Positions 1-5,457 of a stretch of 5,457 nt of DNA are shown piece after piece (the first letter of the stretch is position 1; the number at the start of each line of letters is the position of its first letter). Location: NCBI GenBank assembly GCA_020062205.1, contig JAGUWT010000151.1, forward strand, positions 1-5,457, written 5' to 3'. This DNA comes from Thermodesulfovibrionales bacterium (GTDB taxonomy: Bacteria; Nitrospirota; Thermodesulfovibrionia; Thermodesulfovibrionales; SM23-35). The position numbers were made by a program, and so were the translations under genes. The notes below the pieces were generated by a model. It ran no database searches. It saw nothing but the letters and a program-made list of their open reading frames with translations, and had not been told where the DNA came from.

Positions 1-278
1 GATTCATCTCCTGATTCTAATAATAAATCCCCCTCAACCTCCCTGGCTATCTCAAAAAGCTTTCTCGCAGGTATGCAGAGCTTGCCCTCGCGTTCTACCT
101 TGCCCTCAAGCTGCTCTTTTAATGCAGTCCCGAGATCGGTAGCAACAATATATGTACCCTTTTCGCCTGCATCTAAGAGAAAATGGCTCAAAATAGGCAT
201 TGTGTTCCTCTTCTCTGCGATGTTCTGAATATTCGATAATTTTTCCTGAATCTCGTCCTTTGATACTATGATCTTCAT
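1..278 (-). CDS. dnaN: DNA polymerase III subunit beta (sliding clamp), N-terminal part; runs off the left edge
   Basis: This is the start of the ring-shaped clamp that tethers DNA polymerase III to DNA. Only the first 92 codons, most of clamp domain 1, lie in the window. The translation opens MKIIVSKDEIQEKLSNIQNI and continues with NTMPILSHFLLDA, an IVATDLGTALKEQL stretch and CIPARKLFEIARE. These match the conserved DnaN beginning, including the family's TMPIL and ATDL segments. The ATG at 278 is chosen because a strong Shine-Dalgarno sits just upstream at 281-288. The gene begins 24 nt after the dnaA stop with no terminator between them, so it is very likely read from dnaA transcripts. No frameshift is seen in the visible part. 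The dnaA-dnaN order is standard in bacteria and supports the call. Confidence 0.95.
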   Translation of the reverse strand, partial: MKIIVSKDEIQEKLSNIQNIAEKRNTMPILSHFLLDAGEKGTYIVATDLGTALKEQLEGKVEREGKLCIPARKLFEIAREVEGDLLLESGDE

Positions 279-280
279 AA

Positions 281-288
281 TACCTCCT
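281..288 (-). promoter_or_regulatory. Ribosome binding site of dnaN
   Basis: On the minus strand this reads AGGAGGTA, close to the full anti-Shine-Dalgarno complement, and is followed by TT and then ATG. It fixes the dnaN start. It is much stronger than the site in front of dnaA, which would favour more clamp than initiator from a shared transcript. Confidence 0.85.
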
Positions 289-302
289 CTCTGCTCCTGC
301 TC

Positions 303-1634
303 CTATGATTTTATCTTTCGTAAAAGGTTCTCGATCATCCTGTTAAACGCCTCTTCCTTTGCCCTCTTATCTTCAATCTGTTTACACGCATATATAACAG
401 TTGCATGGTCTTTTCCACCAAAGTTCTTCCCGATATCGTTGAGAGAAAGACCCGTCAGTTGTTTGCTGATATACATTGCAATCTGTCGTGGCAAGACAAT
501 TTCCTTTGTTCTCTTCTTCACTTTCATATCAGCTACTTTAATGGCGAACTGTTCACATACTATCTTCTGGATAGAATCAACTGTTATTGGTTTTTCGTCT
601 TCCTCAATAATGTCATGTAAAATATTTTTTGCCATTTCCTTATTCATAGGCATTCCTGTTAATGACGCATGGGCACACAGTCGAATAAGACACCCCTCTA
701 ATTCCCTTATGTTGGATTTTACTTTTGAGGCAAGATAGTACGCCACATCCTCAGGAAAGTTGATTCTTTCCATTGCAGCCTTCCTCAGCAATATTGCAAC
801 CTTTGTCTCCAGTTCAGGGGGTTGTATATCAGCAATCAGTCCCATGCTAAACCTTGATCTCAGTCGATCAGTAACGGCATGGATTTCTTTTGGTGGTCTG
901 TCACTTGATATGACTATCTGCTTTTGTTTCTCATACAACGCATTGAATGTATGAAAAAATTCCTCCTGTGTTTGTGTTTTATTCGCTATAAAATGTATAT
1001 CGTCAAGCAATAAGAGATCTACATTCCTGTATTTCTCCTTGAATTCACCCATCTTCTCGTGTCTGATAGCAGAAACGACCTCATTGGTAAATTGTTCTGC
1101 GGAGACATACAGAATAAGGATATCTGGCCTCTTATCAATGACAGCGTTTCCGATTGCAGTTATAAGGTGTGTTTTCCCCAGTCCTACGCCACCATAAATG
1201 AACAATGGGTTATACGTCTTGCCGGGGGTGTCTGCAACAGCCTTTGCTGCTGCATTGGCAAATTGGTTACTTGTCCCCACAACAAAGTTCTCAAATGTAT
1301 ATTTGGGGTTGAGATATATCCCTCTCCCGGCAAGTTTCTGTCTGCGGTTTTCTATCCTCGTATCCATCTTCTTAACAACCGGGTCTATCTTCTCTGCTAT
1401 CCGGTAACGAACATGAAGTGGATATCCTAAAATGCTTTCCATGGCTTTCGCTATGATGTCAGGGTAATTGTCCTCTATCCAATCTTTAAAGAATCGATTG
1501 GGAATCTCTATCGTTACCTGCTGTTCTTTAATCTGAGAGGGTTTCATGGGTTTAAACCAGAGATCAACGATACCCTCTCCTATCTGTTCCCCTATCTTAG
1601 AAAGGCTGTTATTCCAAATATCTTCAAGATTCAT
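303..1634 (-). CDS. dnaA: Chromosomal replication initiator protein DnaA
   Basis: DnaA is the AAA+ ATPase that binds DnaA boxes at oriC, melts the origin and helps load the helicase. The 443-residue length is typical. Residues 1-85 form domain I, and domain II is a very short linker (about 86-108). The AAA+ core has Walker A GGVGLGKTH (148-156), Walker B LLLLDDIHF (207-215), sensor 1 ISSDRPP (242-248), the box VII segment DRLRSRF (256-262, arginine finger probably R261) and a sensor 2 region SNIRELEG (307-314, R310). Domain IV carries the DNA-binding signature GGKDHATV (406-413). All key residues are present. The ATG at 1634 opens with MNLEDIW, as expected for domain I; its Shine-Dalgarno (GTGAG) is weak. 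The stop is TAG. dnaN follows after 24 nt. DnaA-box-like sites upstream suggest autoregulation, which is an inference. Confidence 0.97.
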   Translation of the reverse strand: MNLEDIWNNSLSKIGEQIGEGIVDLWFKPMKPSQIKEQQVTIEIPNRFFKDWIEDNYPDIIAKAMESILGYPLHVRYRIAEKIDPVVKKMDTRIENRRQKLAGRGIYLNPKYTFENFVVGTSNQFANAAAKAVADTPGKTYNPLFIYGGVGLGKTHLITAIGNAVIDKRPDILILYVSAEQFTNEVVSAIRHEKMGEFKEKYRNVDLLLLDDIHFIANKTQTQEEFFHTFNALYEKQKQIVISSDRPPKEIHAVTDRLRSRFSMGLIADIQPPELETKVAILLRKAAMERINFPEDVAYYLASKVKSNIRELEGCLIRLCAHASLTGMPMNKEMAKNILHDIIEEDEKPITVDSIQKIVCEQFAIKVADMKVKKRTKEIVLPRQIAMYISKQLTGLSLNDIGKNFGGKDHATVIYACKQIEDKRAKEEAFNRMIENLLRKIKS

Positions 1635-1661
1635 ATTTACTCACATAAAGTTACTAACAGT

Positions 1662-1681
1662 TTATCAACATATGTTAATAA
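1662..1681. repeat. Near-perfect 20-bp palindrome made of two inverted DnaA-box-like 9-mers
   Basis: The plus strand reads TTATCAACATATGTTAATAA. The two 10-base halves are reverse complements except for one position. Each half contains a 9-mer one base off the relaxed DnaA box TTATNCACA: TTATCAACA on plus and TTATTAACA on minus. It lies 28-47 nt upstream of the dnaA start, downstream of the proposed promoter, where bound DnaA or another dimeric regulator could repress dnaA. The binding role is inferred. Confidence 0.4.
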
Positions 1682-1756
1682 TTCTATCTAAAGCTTTCTT
1701 ATTCTGTTCATTCTGTCAATATGTAATACTCAAAACCTGTTATTTTGTTGTTAGAT

Positions 1757-1762
1757 ATTATA
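1757..1762 (-). promoter_or_regulatory. Possible -10 element of the dnaA promoter
   Basis: The minus strand has an exact TATAAT here, about 123 nt upstream of the dnaA ATG, but no good -35 hexamer at 16-18 nt spacing. A TTGACA at 1714-1719 (minus) lacks a convincing -10 at the proper distance. The call rests on the -10 alone. Confidence 0.35.
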
Positions 1763-1805
1763 CTATGAAAAAATGTTAAAACCGAACATACTTTTTTCAC
1801 CTACG

Positions 1806-1814
1806 TTATACACA
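1806..1814 (+). promoter_or_regulatory. DnaA box TTATACACA
   Basis: This is an exact match to the consensus TTATNCACA and one base off the high-affinity form TTATCCACA. It lies about 45 nt upstream of the candidate dnaA -10 in an A+T-rich gap next to dnaA. A single 9-mer can occur by chance, but the position supports a real binding site. Confidence 0.45.
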
Positions 1815-1911
1815 GTAAAAATGAGCATTTTTAAGAGAGAAATCCCCCTTTTCAACATCTCAACACAAGCTACTTCTACAACTACAATACTTATATATAT
1901 AGTAATAGTGT

Positions 1912-3028
1912 TTAATAAATCCTATTATGCAAGTTCATCTTGAGATATGCCTTGATAAAATCATCTATATATCCTTCCAAGACAGCATCAACATTTCCTG
2001 TCTCCACACCTGTTCTGTGATCTTTGACAATACGGTACGGTTGCAAAATATAAGACCGTATCTGATTTCCCCATGCGATTCCCTTTTTATCTCCAACAAG
2101 ACACTCTATCCTTCTTTCCTGCTCCTTGAGCCTTAAATCAAAAAGACGTGCCTTTAATATTTTGATAGCAATAGCCCTGTTTTTATGTTGCGAGCGTTCA
2201 TTCTGACAACTTACAACAATGCCTGTTGGGATATGGGTAAGCCTCACAGCTGATGATGTCTTATTGACATGTTGACCACCTGCTCCGGATGCTCTAAATG
2301 TGTCCATTTTAATATCATCTTCCTTGATCTCTATATCAATATCATCTTCAACCTCAGGATAAACAAGAATGGCTGCAAAGGATGTATGTCTTCTCTTGTT
2401 TGCATCAAAGGGCGAAATCCTGACAAGCCTGTGTACGCCTGCCTCTGCTCTTAAATAGCCATATGCATATGGTCCTGTTATGGTAATCGTAGCACTTTTT
2501 ATCCCTGCCTCTTCACCCATTTGTAACTCAACAATCTGGGAACTAAAATGATGTCTCTCTGCCCACTTGAGATACATTCTCATAAGCATCTGTGCCCAAT
2601 CCTGGCTTTCAATGCCACCTGCACCTGGATGAATGGTAAGGATAACATTATTTTTATCCAGTGCTCTGGAAAGGAGATTCTGAATTTCCAGTGATTCCAT
2701 GCCATTTCTTACATCTCTCAACTCTTTCTGTATGTCATTCAGAAAGAGATCTCCACTTTCTTCCTCAAGTATCTCTATTGATTCCTCCAGATAGATGACC
2801 TTATCAGAGAGCGAATCAAAAGGGATTATGATGTCCTCAAGCTGTGACTTCCTCTTCAACAACTCCTTGGACTTCTGAGGAGATGACCATATGTCATCTG
2901 AGGTAAGGTCTTTTTGTATGTGTACAATCTCTTCTTTTAATCTTGGTATATCAAAGATAACCTCTTAATAACTCTATCTCGTCCCTCAGATGTGACAACT
3001 CTTCTTTTAACTCATTCTGTAAAAGCAT
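1912..3028 (-). CDS. prfB: Peptide chain release factor 2 (RF2), expressed by programmed +1 frameshift
   Basis: RF2 recognises UAA and UGA stop codons in the ribosomal A site and triggers hydrolysis of peptidyl-tRNA. The gene is read in two parts: 25 codons from ATG 3028 (3028-2954), then, after skipping T2953, 346 codons from 2952 to the TAA at 1912-1914. The product is 371 residues; E. coli RF2 has 365. The joined N-terminus runs ...LLRGYL-DIPRLKEEI, as in other RF2s. HPGAGGIESQDWA lies at 133-145, the stop-recognition tripeptide SPF at 205-207 and catalytic GGQ at 250-252, the E. coli positions I remember. Residue 246 is Ala, as in most RF2s. SPF rather than PxT separates it from RF1. A strong Shine-Dalgarno precedes ATG 3028. 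A simple frame scan would wrongly start it at an internal TTG (2862) and lose 55 residues. lnt lies 189 bp upstream; dnaA follows 277 bp downstream. Confidence 0.95.
2950..2965 (-). promoter_or_regulatory. RF2 programmed +1 frameshift site
   Basis: The minus strand reads AGAGGTTATCTTTGAT: a Shine-Dalgarno-like AGAGGT, a 3-nt spacer, the slippery CTT, the in-frame TGA (codon 26) and then T. This is the layout of the E. coli element as I remember it (AGGGGG-TAT-CTT-TGA-C). When RF2 is scarce the ribosome pauses at UGA, slips +1 from CUU to UUU and makes full-length RF2, giving negative feedback. GAGGT still matches the anti-Shine-Dalgarno over five bases. The base after TGA is T, not C. The mechanism is established for the family; its operation here is inferred from sequence. 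Confidence 0.93.
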
Positions 3029-3031
3029 ATT

Positions 3032-3039
3032 CCCTCCTT
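3032..3039 (-). promoter_or_regulatory. Ribosome binding site of prfB
   Basis: The minus strand reads AAGGAGGG, followed by AAT and ATG at 3028-3026. This strong site identifies the true start upstream of the in-frame UGA and confirms that the 25-codon leader is translated. Confidence 0.85.
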
Positions 3040-3066
3040 AAATCTTCTTTTTATTATCAAAATAAA

Positions 3067-3209
3067 CCACAGAGAACACAGAGATTTTTTACAAAAATAA
3101 GATTTACATTTTTTATTCAATCCACTCTGTGACCTCTAAATCTTTTACTTCTCTTTCTTTTACCTTTTCGATTTTTAATGCTATTTTTATTTCTCTGTGA
3201 TCTCTGTGG
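3067..3209. repeat. Long inverted repeat with CACAGAG-type arms in the lnt-prfB gap
   Basis: The arms are CCACAGAGAACACAGAGA (3067-3084) and TCTCTGTGATCTCTGTGG (3192-3209), reverse complements at 17 of 18 positions, with 107 bases between them. Each arm is itself a doubled CACAGAGA-like unit. A third, shortened copy in the right-arm orientation lies at 3125-3137 (CTCTGTGACCTCT). The 8-mer TAAATCTT occurs at 3039-3046, 3137-3144 and 3211-3218 and inverted at 3099-3106. The middle is A+T-rich with a long pyrimidine run on the plus strand (about 3141-3169). It resembles the dispersed CACAGAG intergenic repeats I recall from various environmental bacteria. It could fold in the lnt-prfB transcript; it may be a small non-autonomous element or a remnant. 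No transposase is present. Confidence 0.7.
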
Positions 3210-3217
3210 CTAAATCT

Positions 3218-4768
3218 TTATTCCTTTCTGGACTTACCAAAAAGGTCTGCCAATAATATCACAGAACAAACAATACAAATATACGAAAAAAGATCACCGT
3301 ATTTTGTATAAAAACTCTTTGTAACATCAGTTCTTATGTCCTGTGTCAATACCGTTTTTCGAAATATATTTGTTTGTGATAGAATCCTGCCATTGCTGTC
3401 TATAAAACCCGAAAGACCTGTATTTGCTGCCCGTACGACAGGCTTCCTGTTTTCTATCGCTCGGAAGACTGCCATACTGAAATGTTGATAAGGCCCATGT
3501 GTCCTTCCAAACCAGGCATCATTGGTAATGTTTACTATGAAATCCCCACCTTTTGAATAAAATTTTCTTACCAGTCCAGGAAATATAATCTCATAACATA
3601 TCAAGGGAGCAAACCCACCAAATGGAGTCTCTGCCCTGACATACTGATCGCCATGAATATAATCCCCAATGCCCACAACAAGTTTATCAATAAAAAAAAG
3701 GACTTTTCGAAAGGGAATATATTCTCCGAATGGGACTAAGTGTATTTTATCATAAACATAAGAGGTCATTCCATCCCTGTCGAGAAGAATCGCACTATTT
3801 GAAAGGAGCACCTGTTCCCCTTTTTGTTCTTTGACAAGGACACTACCGAAAAGGAGATAGGTATTGAGGCTTCTTTGAAAATGAATAAGATGTTCAGAAT
3901 GTTGCATATCAGTATTGAAAAAAAACGGCACAGAAGTTTCCGGCCATACGATAAGAGAAGGTGAGGAAGAAGCAGCCTCTATGGATAGATTTTTATACGT
4001 CTCAATCACAGCGTTCTGATATGAAGATTCCCACTTTTTATCCTGTTCGATATTCCCCTGGACAATACTTGCCCGTAAGGGATTTCCGGGTCTGACCTGT
4101 CCAAGGCGCCAGTGCCCATAGACAAAGGCGAAGACAATGAATACACAGAGGACTGAAAGGCCAATGACTGTATGATACATTGGGAAAAGCGGCATATCTC
4201 TAATACGTCTTCGGATAAGGAATATATCTGCTATCGCACCGTTTACTGATACAACAAAAAAGGATATACCATAAATACCTGTTATATCTGCAAACTGGAT
4301 AGCTGGGAGAAACTGATACTGAGTATATCCAATACTTGACCACGGGAAGCCGGTAAATATATAGGAGCGCAGAAATTCAAGAACTACCCAGAATACAGGT
4401 GCAATAAAAAGGGCTGGAAATCGCGTCGTCTTGATAGCCAAAGAAAAGAGAAAGGCAAATGTGCCAGTATAGAGGCTGAGATGTAAACAGAGTAAAAGAA
4501 CAATAACAATACTGGCCACAAAAGAAACACCCCCGTAATGATTTACAGAGTGATATATCCAATAGAGGGTTCCGAAGAAATACGTGACGCCGAATAGTAT
4601 ACCTATCGTAAATGCCCGTTTGGGATGTTTATCATGGAGAGAGAGAAGAAAAGGGACAAGAGCTATCCATGCAAGACCATACAGATCAATTGTGGGAAAG
4701 CATAAGACGAGAAGAACGCCAGAGATGAATGCAGGTGCATAGGTTATTATTAAGTTTTTATAATTCAT
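3218..4768 (-). CDS. lnt: Apolipoprotein N-acyltransferase
   Basis: Lnt is an inner-membrane enzyme that moves an acyl chain from a phospholipid to the N-terminal diacylglyceryl-cysteine of lipoproteins, the last step of maturation after Lgt and LspA. The 516-residue length is normal. The N-terminal 220 residues are strongly hydrophobic with about seven candidate membrane segments (roughly 8-27, 29-45, 53-72, 82-110, 117-135, 160-183, 198-217). A periplasmic nitrilase-like domain follows (about 230-480), then a last membrane segment near 493-510. The Glu-Lys-Cys triad is visible: E277 in VWPETSVP, K341 in YDKIHLVPFGEY and C391 in LICYEIIFP; NITNDAWFG (413-421) is also conserved. In-frame TGA and TAA just upstream rule out a longer start than ATG 4768. 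No good Shine-Dalgarno is seen. The lnt frame stays open for 34 codons past its TAA into the repeat region. prfB may lie in the same operon. Confidence 0.96.
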   Translation of the reverse strand: MNYKNLIITYAPAFISGVLLVLCFPTIDLYGLAWIALVPFLLSLHDKHPKRAFTIGILFGVTYFFGTLYWIYHSVNHYGGVSFVASIVIVLLLCLHLSLYTGTFAFLFSLAIKTTRFPALFIAPVFWVVLEFLRSYIFTGFPWSSIGYTQYQFLPAIQFADITGIYGISFFVVSVNGAIADIFLIRRRIRDMPLFPMYHTVIGLSVLCVFIVFAFVYGHWRLGQVRPGNPLRASIVQGNIEQDKKWESSYQNAVIETYKNLSIEAASSSPSLIVWPETSVPFFFNTDMQHSEHLIHFQRSLNTYLLFGSVLVKEQKGEQVLLSNSAILLDRDGMTSYVYDKIHLVPFGEYIPFRKVLFFIDKLVVGIGDYIHGDQYVRAETPFGGFAPLICYEIIFPGLVRKFYSKGGDFIVNITNDAWFGRTHGPYQHFSMAVFRAIENRKPVVRAANTGLSGFIDSNGRILSQTNIFRKTVLTQDIRTDVTKSFYTKYGDLFSYICIVCSVILLADLFGKSRKE

Positions 4769-4822
4769 AAGTCATTACTCATACCGCTCAGTGCAACTTA
4801 GCTTATCGTTAGATTTGGGTAG

Positions 4823-4850
4823 TTTATAACAGAACAGATTGTGTAAACAA
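4823..4850 (-). promoter_or_regulatory. Possible lnt promoter
   Basis: The minus strand has TTGTTT (4845-4850), a 16-bp spacer and TATAAA (4823-4828), about 55 nt upstream of the lnt ATG. Both hexamers are moderate sigma-70-type matches. A promoter is expected because the next gene upstream, the tRNA, is on the other strand. Confidence 0.4.
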
Positions 4851-4867
4851 GAGAGAAAGATGTGCGC

Positions 4868-4897
4868 TTGACAGTATAAAGCGTAACAAGGTAAATT
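4868..4897 (+). promoter_or_regulatory. Promoter of tRNA-Phe
   Basis: An exact TTGACA (4868-4873) is followed after 18 bp by TAAATT (4892-4897), a four-of-six match to TATAAT. Transcription would begin about 5 nt before the mature tRNA at 4909, so the 5' leader would be very short. Confidence 0.6.
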
Positions 4898-4908
4898 TAA
4901 GGTAGTGT

Positions 4909-4984
4909 GGGCAGTTAGCTCAGTCGGTAGAGCAGAGGCCTGAAAAGCCTCGTGTCCGCAGTTCGATTCTGCGACTGCCCACCA
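4909..4984 (+). tRNA. tRNA-Phe (anticodon GAA), CCA encoded
   Basis: The 76-base sequence folds into a complete cloverleaf. The acceptor stem pairs GGGCAGT with ACTGCCC, the D stem GCTC with GAGC, the anticodon stem GAGGC with GCCTC, and the T stem CGCAG with CTGCG around TTCGATT. The anticodon loop is CTGAAAA with GAA at 4942-4944, decoding UUC and UUU. The discriminator is A4981, and CCA (4982-4984) is genomically encoded. It has its own promoter upstream. It is the only plus-strand gene in the window, divergent from lnt and convergent with rtcA, whose stop lies 14 nt downstream. Confidence 0.97.
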
Positions 4985-4987
4985 TGA

Positions 4988-5010
4988 ATCAAGCCCAATT
5001 ACCGCTTGAT
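4988..5010. repeat. Small inverted repeat (hairpin) at the tRNA-Phe/rtcA junction
   Basis: ATCAAGC (4988-4994) and GCTTGAT (5004-5010) are perfect 7-bp complements around a 9-base loop. The hairpin begins 3 nt after the tRNA CCA and covers the rtcA stop codon. No U-run follows on either strand, so it is not a classical intrinsic terminator. It could mark 3' ends or aid processing of either transcript, or be chance. Confidence 0.4.
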
Positions 5011-5457
5011 AGTTACCGTTCCTGGTGATCCTATTTTCCCAACAATGGTATATTTTATTGCGATGAATTTCTCTATGATACGGAGATTTGTTATAAGATG
5101 ATTTGATATTTGAGACGTTGTGAAAGAGGATTCACTGCCGATGAGACACAGATAGAGAACAAGCTGATCAGCCATATGAGGGTCAAGGCATGCTTCTGTT
5201 CTCTGATATTCAAGAAATTGCCTTGCTGCTTCCTCACCCACGAGTTCTGCCTTTTTACCCCTTTCTCCAAGGGACGAAAAGCCGGCAATACTTGTATCAG
5301 TTTCAGCCTTCAGAAAGACAAAGGTACCCGGGCCAGGGGTTGGGACATCTGAAGTTTTAATAACAGGGTGAAATCCTTCAGACACGAGAATGTTTTGGAC
5401 AGAACTGCGTTGCCTCTCAGCAATGGTGAGCGGAAGGTTGCCAACTCCAGAAACGCC
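4999..5457 (-). CDS. rtcA: RNA 3'-terminal phosphate cyclase, C-terminal part; runs off the right edge
   Basis: RtcA uses ATP to convert an RNA 3'-phosphate to a 2',3'-cyclic phosphate through a covalent enzyme-AMP step, in RNA repair or processing. Only the last 152 codons are in the window; family members are about 340 residues, so over half lies beyond the edge. The visible part starts GVSGVGNLPLTIAERQ and includes TPGPGTFVFLKAET, GFSSLGERGKKAE and DPHMADQLVLYLCLIG; the His of HMADQLV (codon 5176-5178) should be the adenylated catalytic residue. SNHLITNLRIIEKF near the end is also typical. The frame is open from the right edge to the TAA at 4999-5001, so the GTG at 5385 is an internal codon, not the start. 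Neither rtcB nor the regulator rtcR is in view. The gene converges on tRNA-Phe with a 14-nt gap. Confidence 0.9.
   Translation of the reverse strand, partial: GVSGVGNLPLTIAERQRSSVQNILVSEGFHPVIKTSDVPTPGPGTFVFLKAETDTSIAGFSSLGERGKKAELVGEEAARQFLEYQRTEACLDPHMADQLVLYLCLIGSESSFTTSQISNHLITNLRIIEKFIAIKYTIVGKIGSPGTVTIKR

Larger units (their letters stand above)
1635..1911. other. A+T-rich gap between prfB and dnaA: candidate oriC and/or dnaA control region
   Basis: No gene is seen in these 277 bases. A hand count gives about 73% A+T. It holds one exact TTATNCACA DnaA box (1806-1814), an inverted pair of near-boxes (1662-1681), weaker matches at 1637-1645 (TTACTCACA) and 1849-1857 (TTTTCAACA), a TATAAT hexamer facing dnaA, and an alternating A/T run near 1889-1902 that could melt easily. 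Bacterial origins often lie beside dnaA, and the 24-nt dnaA-dnaN gap is too short to be one. The number of good boxes is modest, so the region may only control dnaA transcription. Confidence 0.35.

Noticed and set aside
268..738. 156-codon plus-strand open frame across the dnaN start and dnaA
   Set aside because: It is the antisense shadow of dnaA and the dnaN start, has no recognisable domain, and the minus-strand genes are unambiguous.
1714..1719. TTGACA on the minus strand as the -35 of a second dnaA promoter
   Set aside because: At 17 nt spacing the -10 would be AAGCTT, and no acceptable TATAAT-like hexamer occurs at 16-18 nt.
1817..1832. Palindrome AAAAATGAGCATTTTT as a terminator for prfB
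   Set aside because: The stem is almost all A/T with a 4-base loop and no separate U-run; it would be too weak to call as an intrinsic terminator.
1912..2862. prfB as a 316-residue protein starting at the internal TTG at 2862
   Set aside because: It would lack 55 N-terminal residues of RF2. The upstream +1 frame, the CTT TGA shift site and the strong Shine-Dalgarno at 3032-3039 show the full gene.
4909..4984. tRNA-Phe as the attachment site of an integrated element
   Set aside because: No repeat of the tRNA 3' end and no integrase is visible, and normal housekeeping genes lie on both sides.
5110..5352. 80-codon plus-strand open frame opposite rtcA
   Set aside because: It lies fully antisense to conserved RtcA sequence and shows no family resemblance or ribosome binding site.

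Overview
The window reads as chromosomal housekeeping DNA from a diderm (Gram-negative-type) bacterium of moderate to low G+C. The diderm inference rests on lnt, which acylates outer-membrane lipoproteins. The genes look vertically inherited; I see no transposase, integrase, phage gene or CRISPR array. I cannot place the organism firmly. The lnt-prfB-dnaA-dnaN order and the sequence style would fit Nitrospirota or a Desulfobacterota-like lineage, but this is a guess.

Layout from left to right: the 5' end of dnaN (1-278, minus), complete dnaA (303-1634, minus), an A+T-rich gap with DnaA-box-like sites (1635-1911, possible oriC and/or dnaA control region), prfB for release factor 2 (1912-3028, minus) with an intact programmed +1 frameshift, a repeat-bearing gap (3029-3217), complete lnt (3218-4768, minus), a divergent promoter region (4769-4908), tRNA-Phe(GAA) with encoded CCA (4909-4984, plus), and the C-terminal 152 codons of rtcA (4999-5457, minus, running off the right edge). 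No gene-free stretch exceeds 300 bases.

The protein genes all point left. dnaA and dnaN are 24 nt apart with a strong Shine-Dalgarno between them and are almost certainly co-transcribed; they supply the replication initiator and the sliding clamp. prfB is best read as one 371-residue protein, 25 codons before and 346 after the frameshift. Its UGA at codon 26, SPF at 205-207 and GGQ at 250-252 all fall at the E. coli positions I remember. lnt and tRNA-Phe diverge from a shared 140-bp region, while tRNA-Phe and rtcA converge with only 14 nt between them.

I do not see a wholly new system. The points most worth a second look are the DnaA-box-like palindrome and possible origin upstream of dnaA, the prfB recoding site, the CACAGAG-type inverted repeat between lnt and prfB (with an open lnt-frame extension running into it), and the tight tRNA/rtcA convergence.
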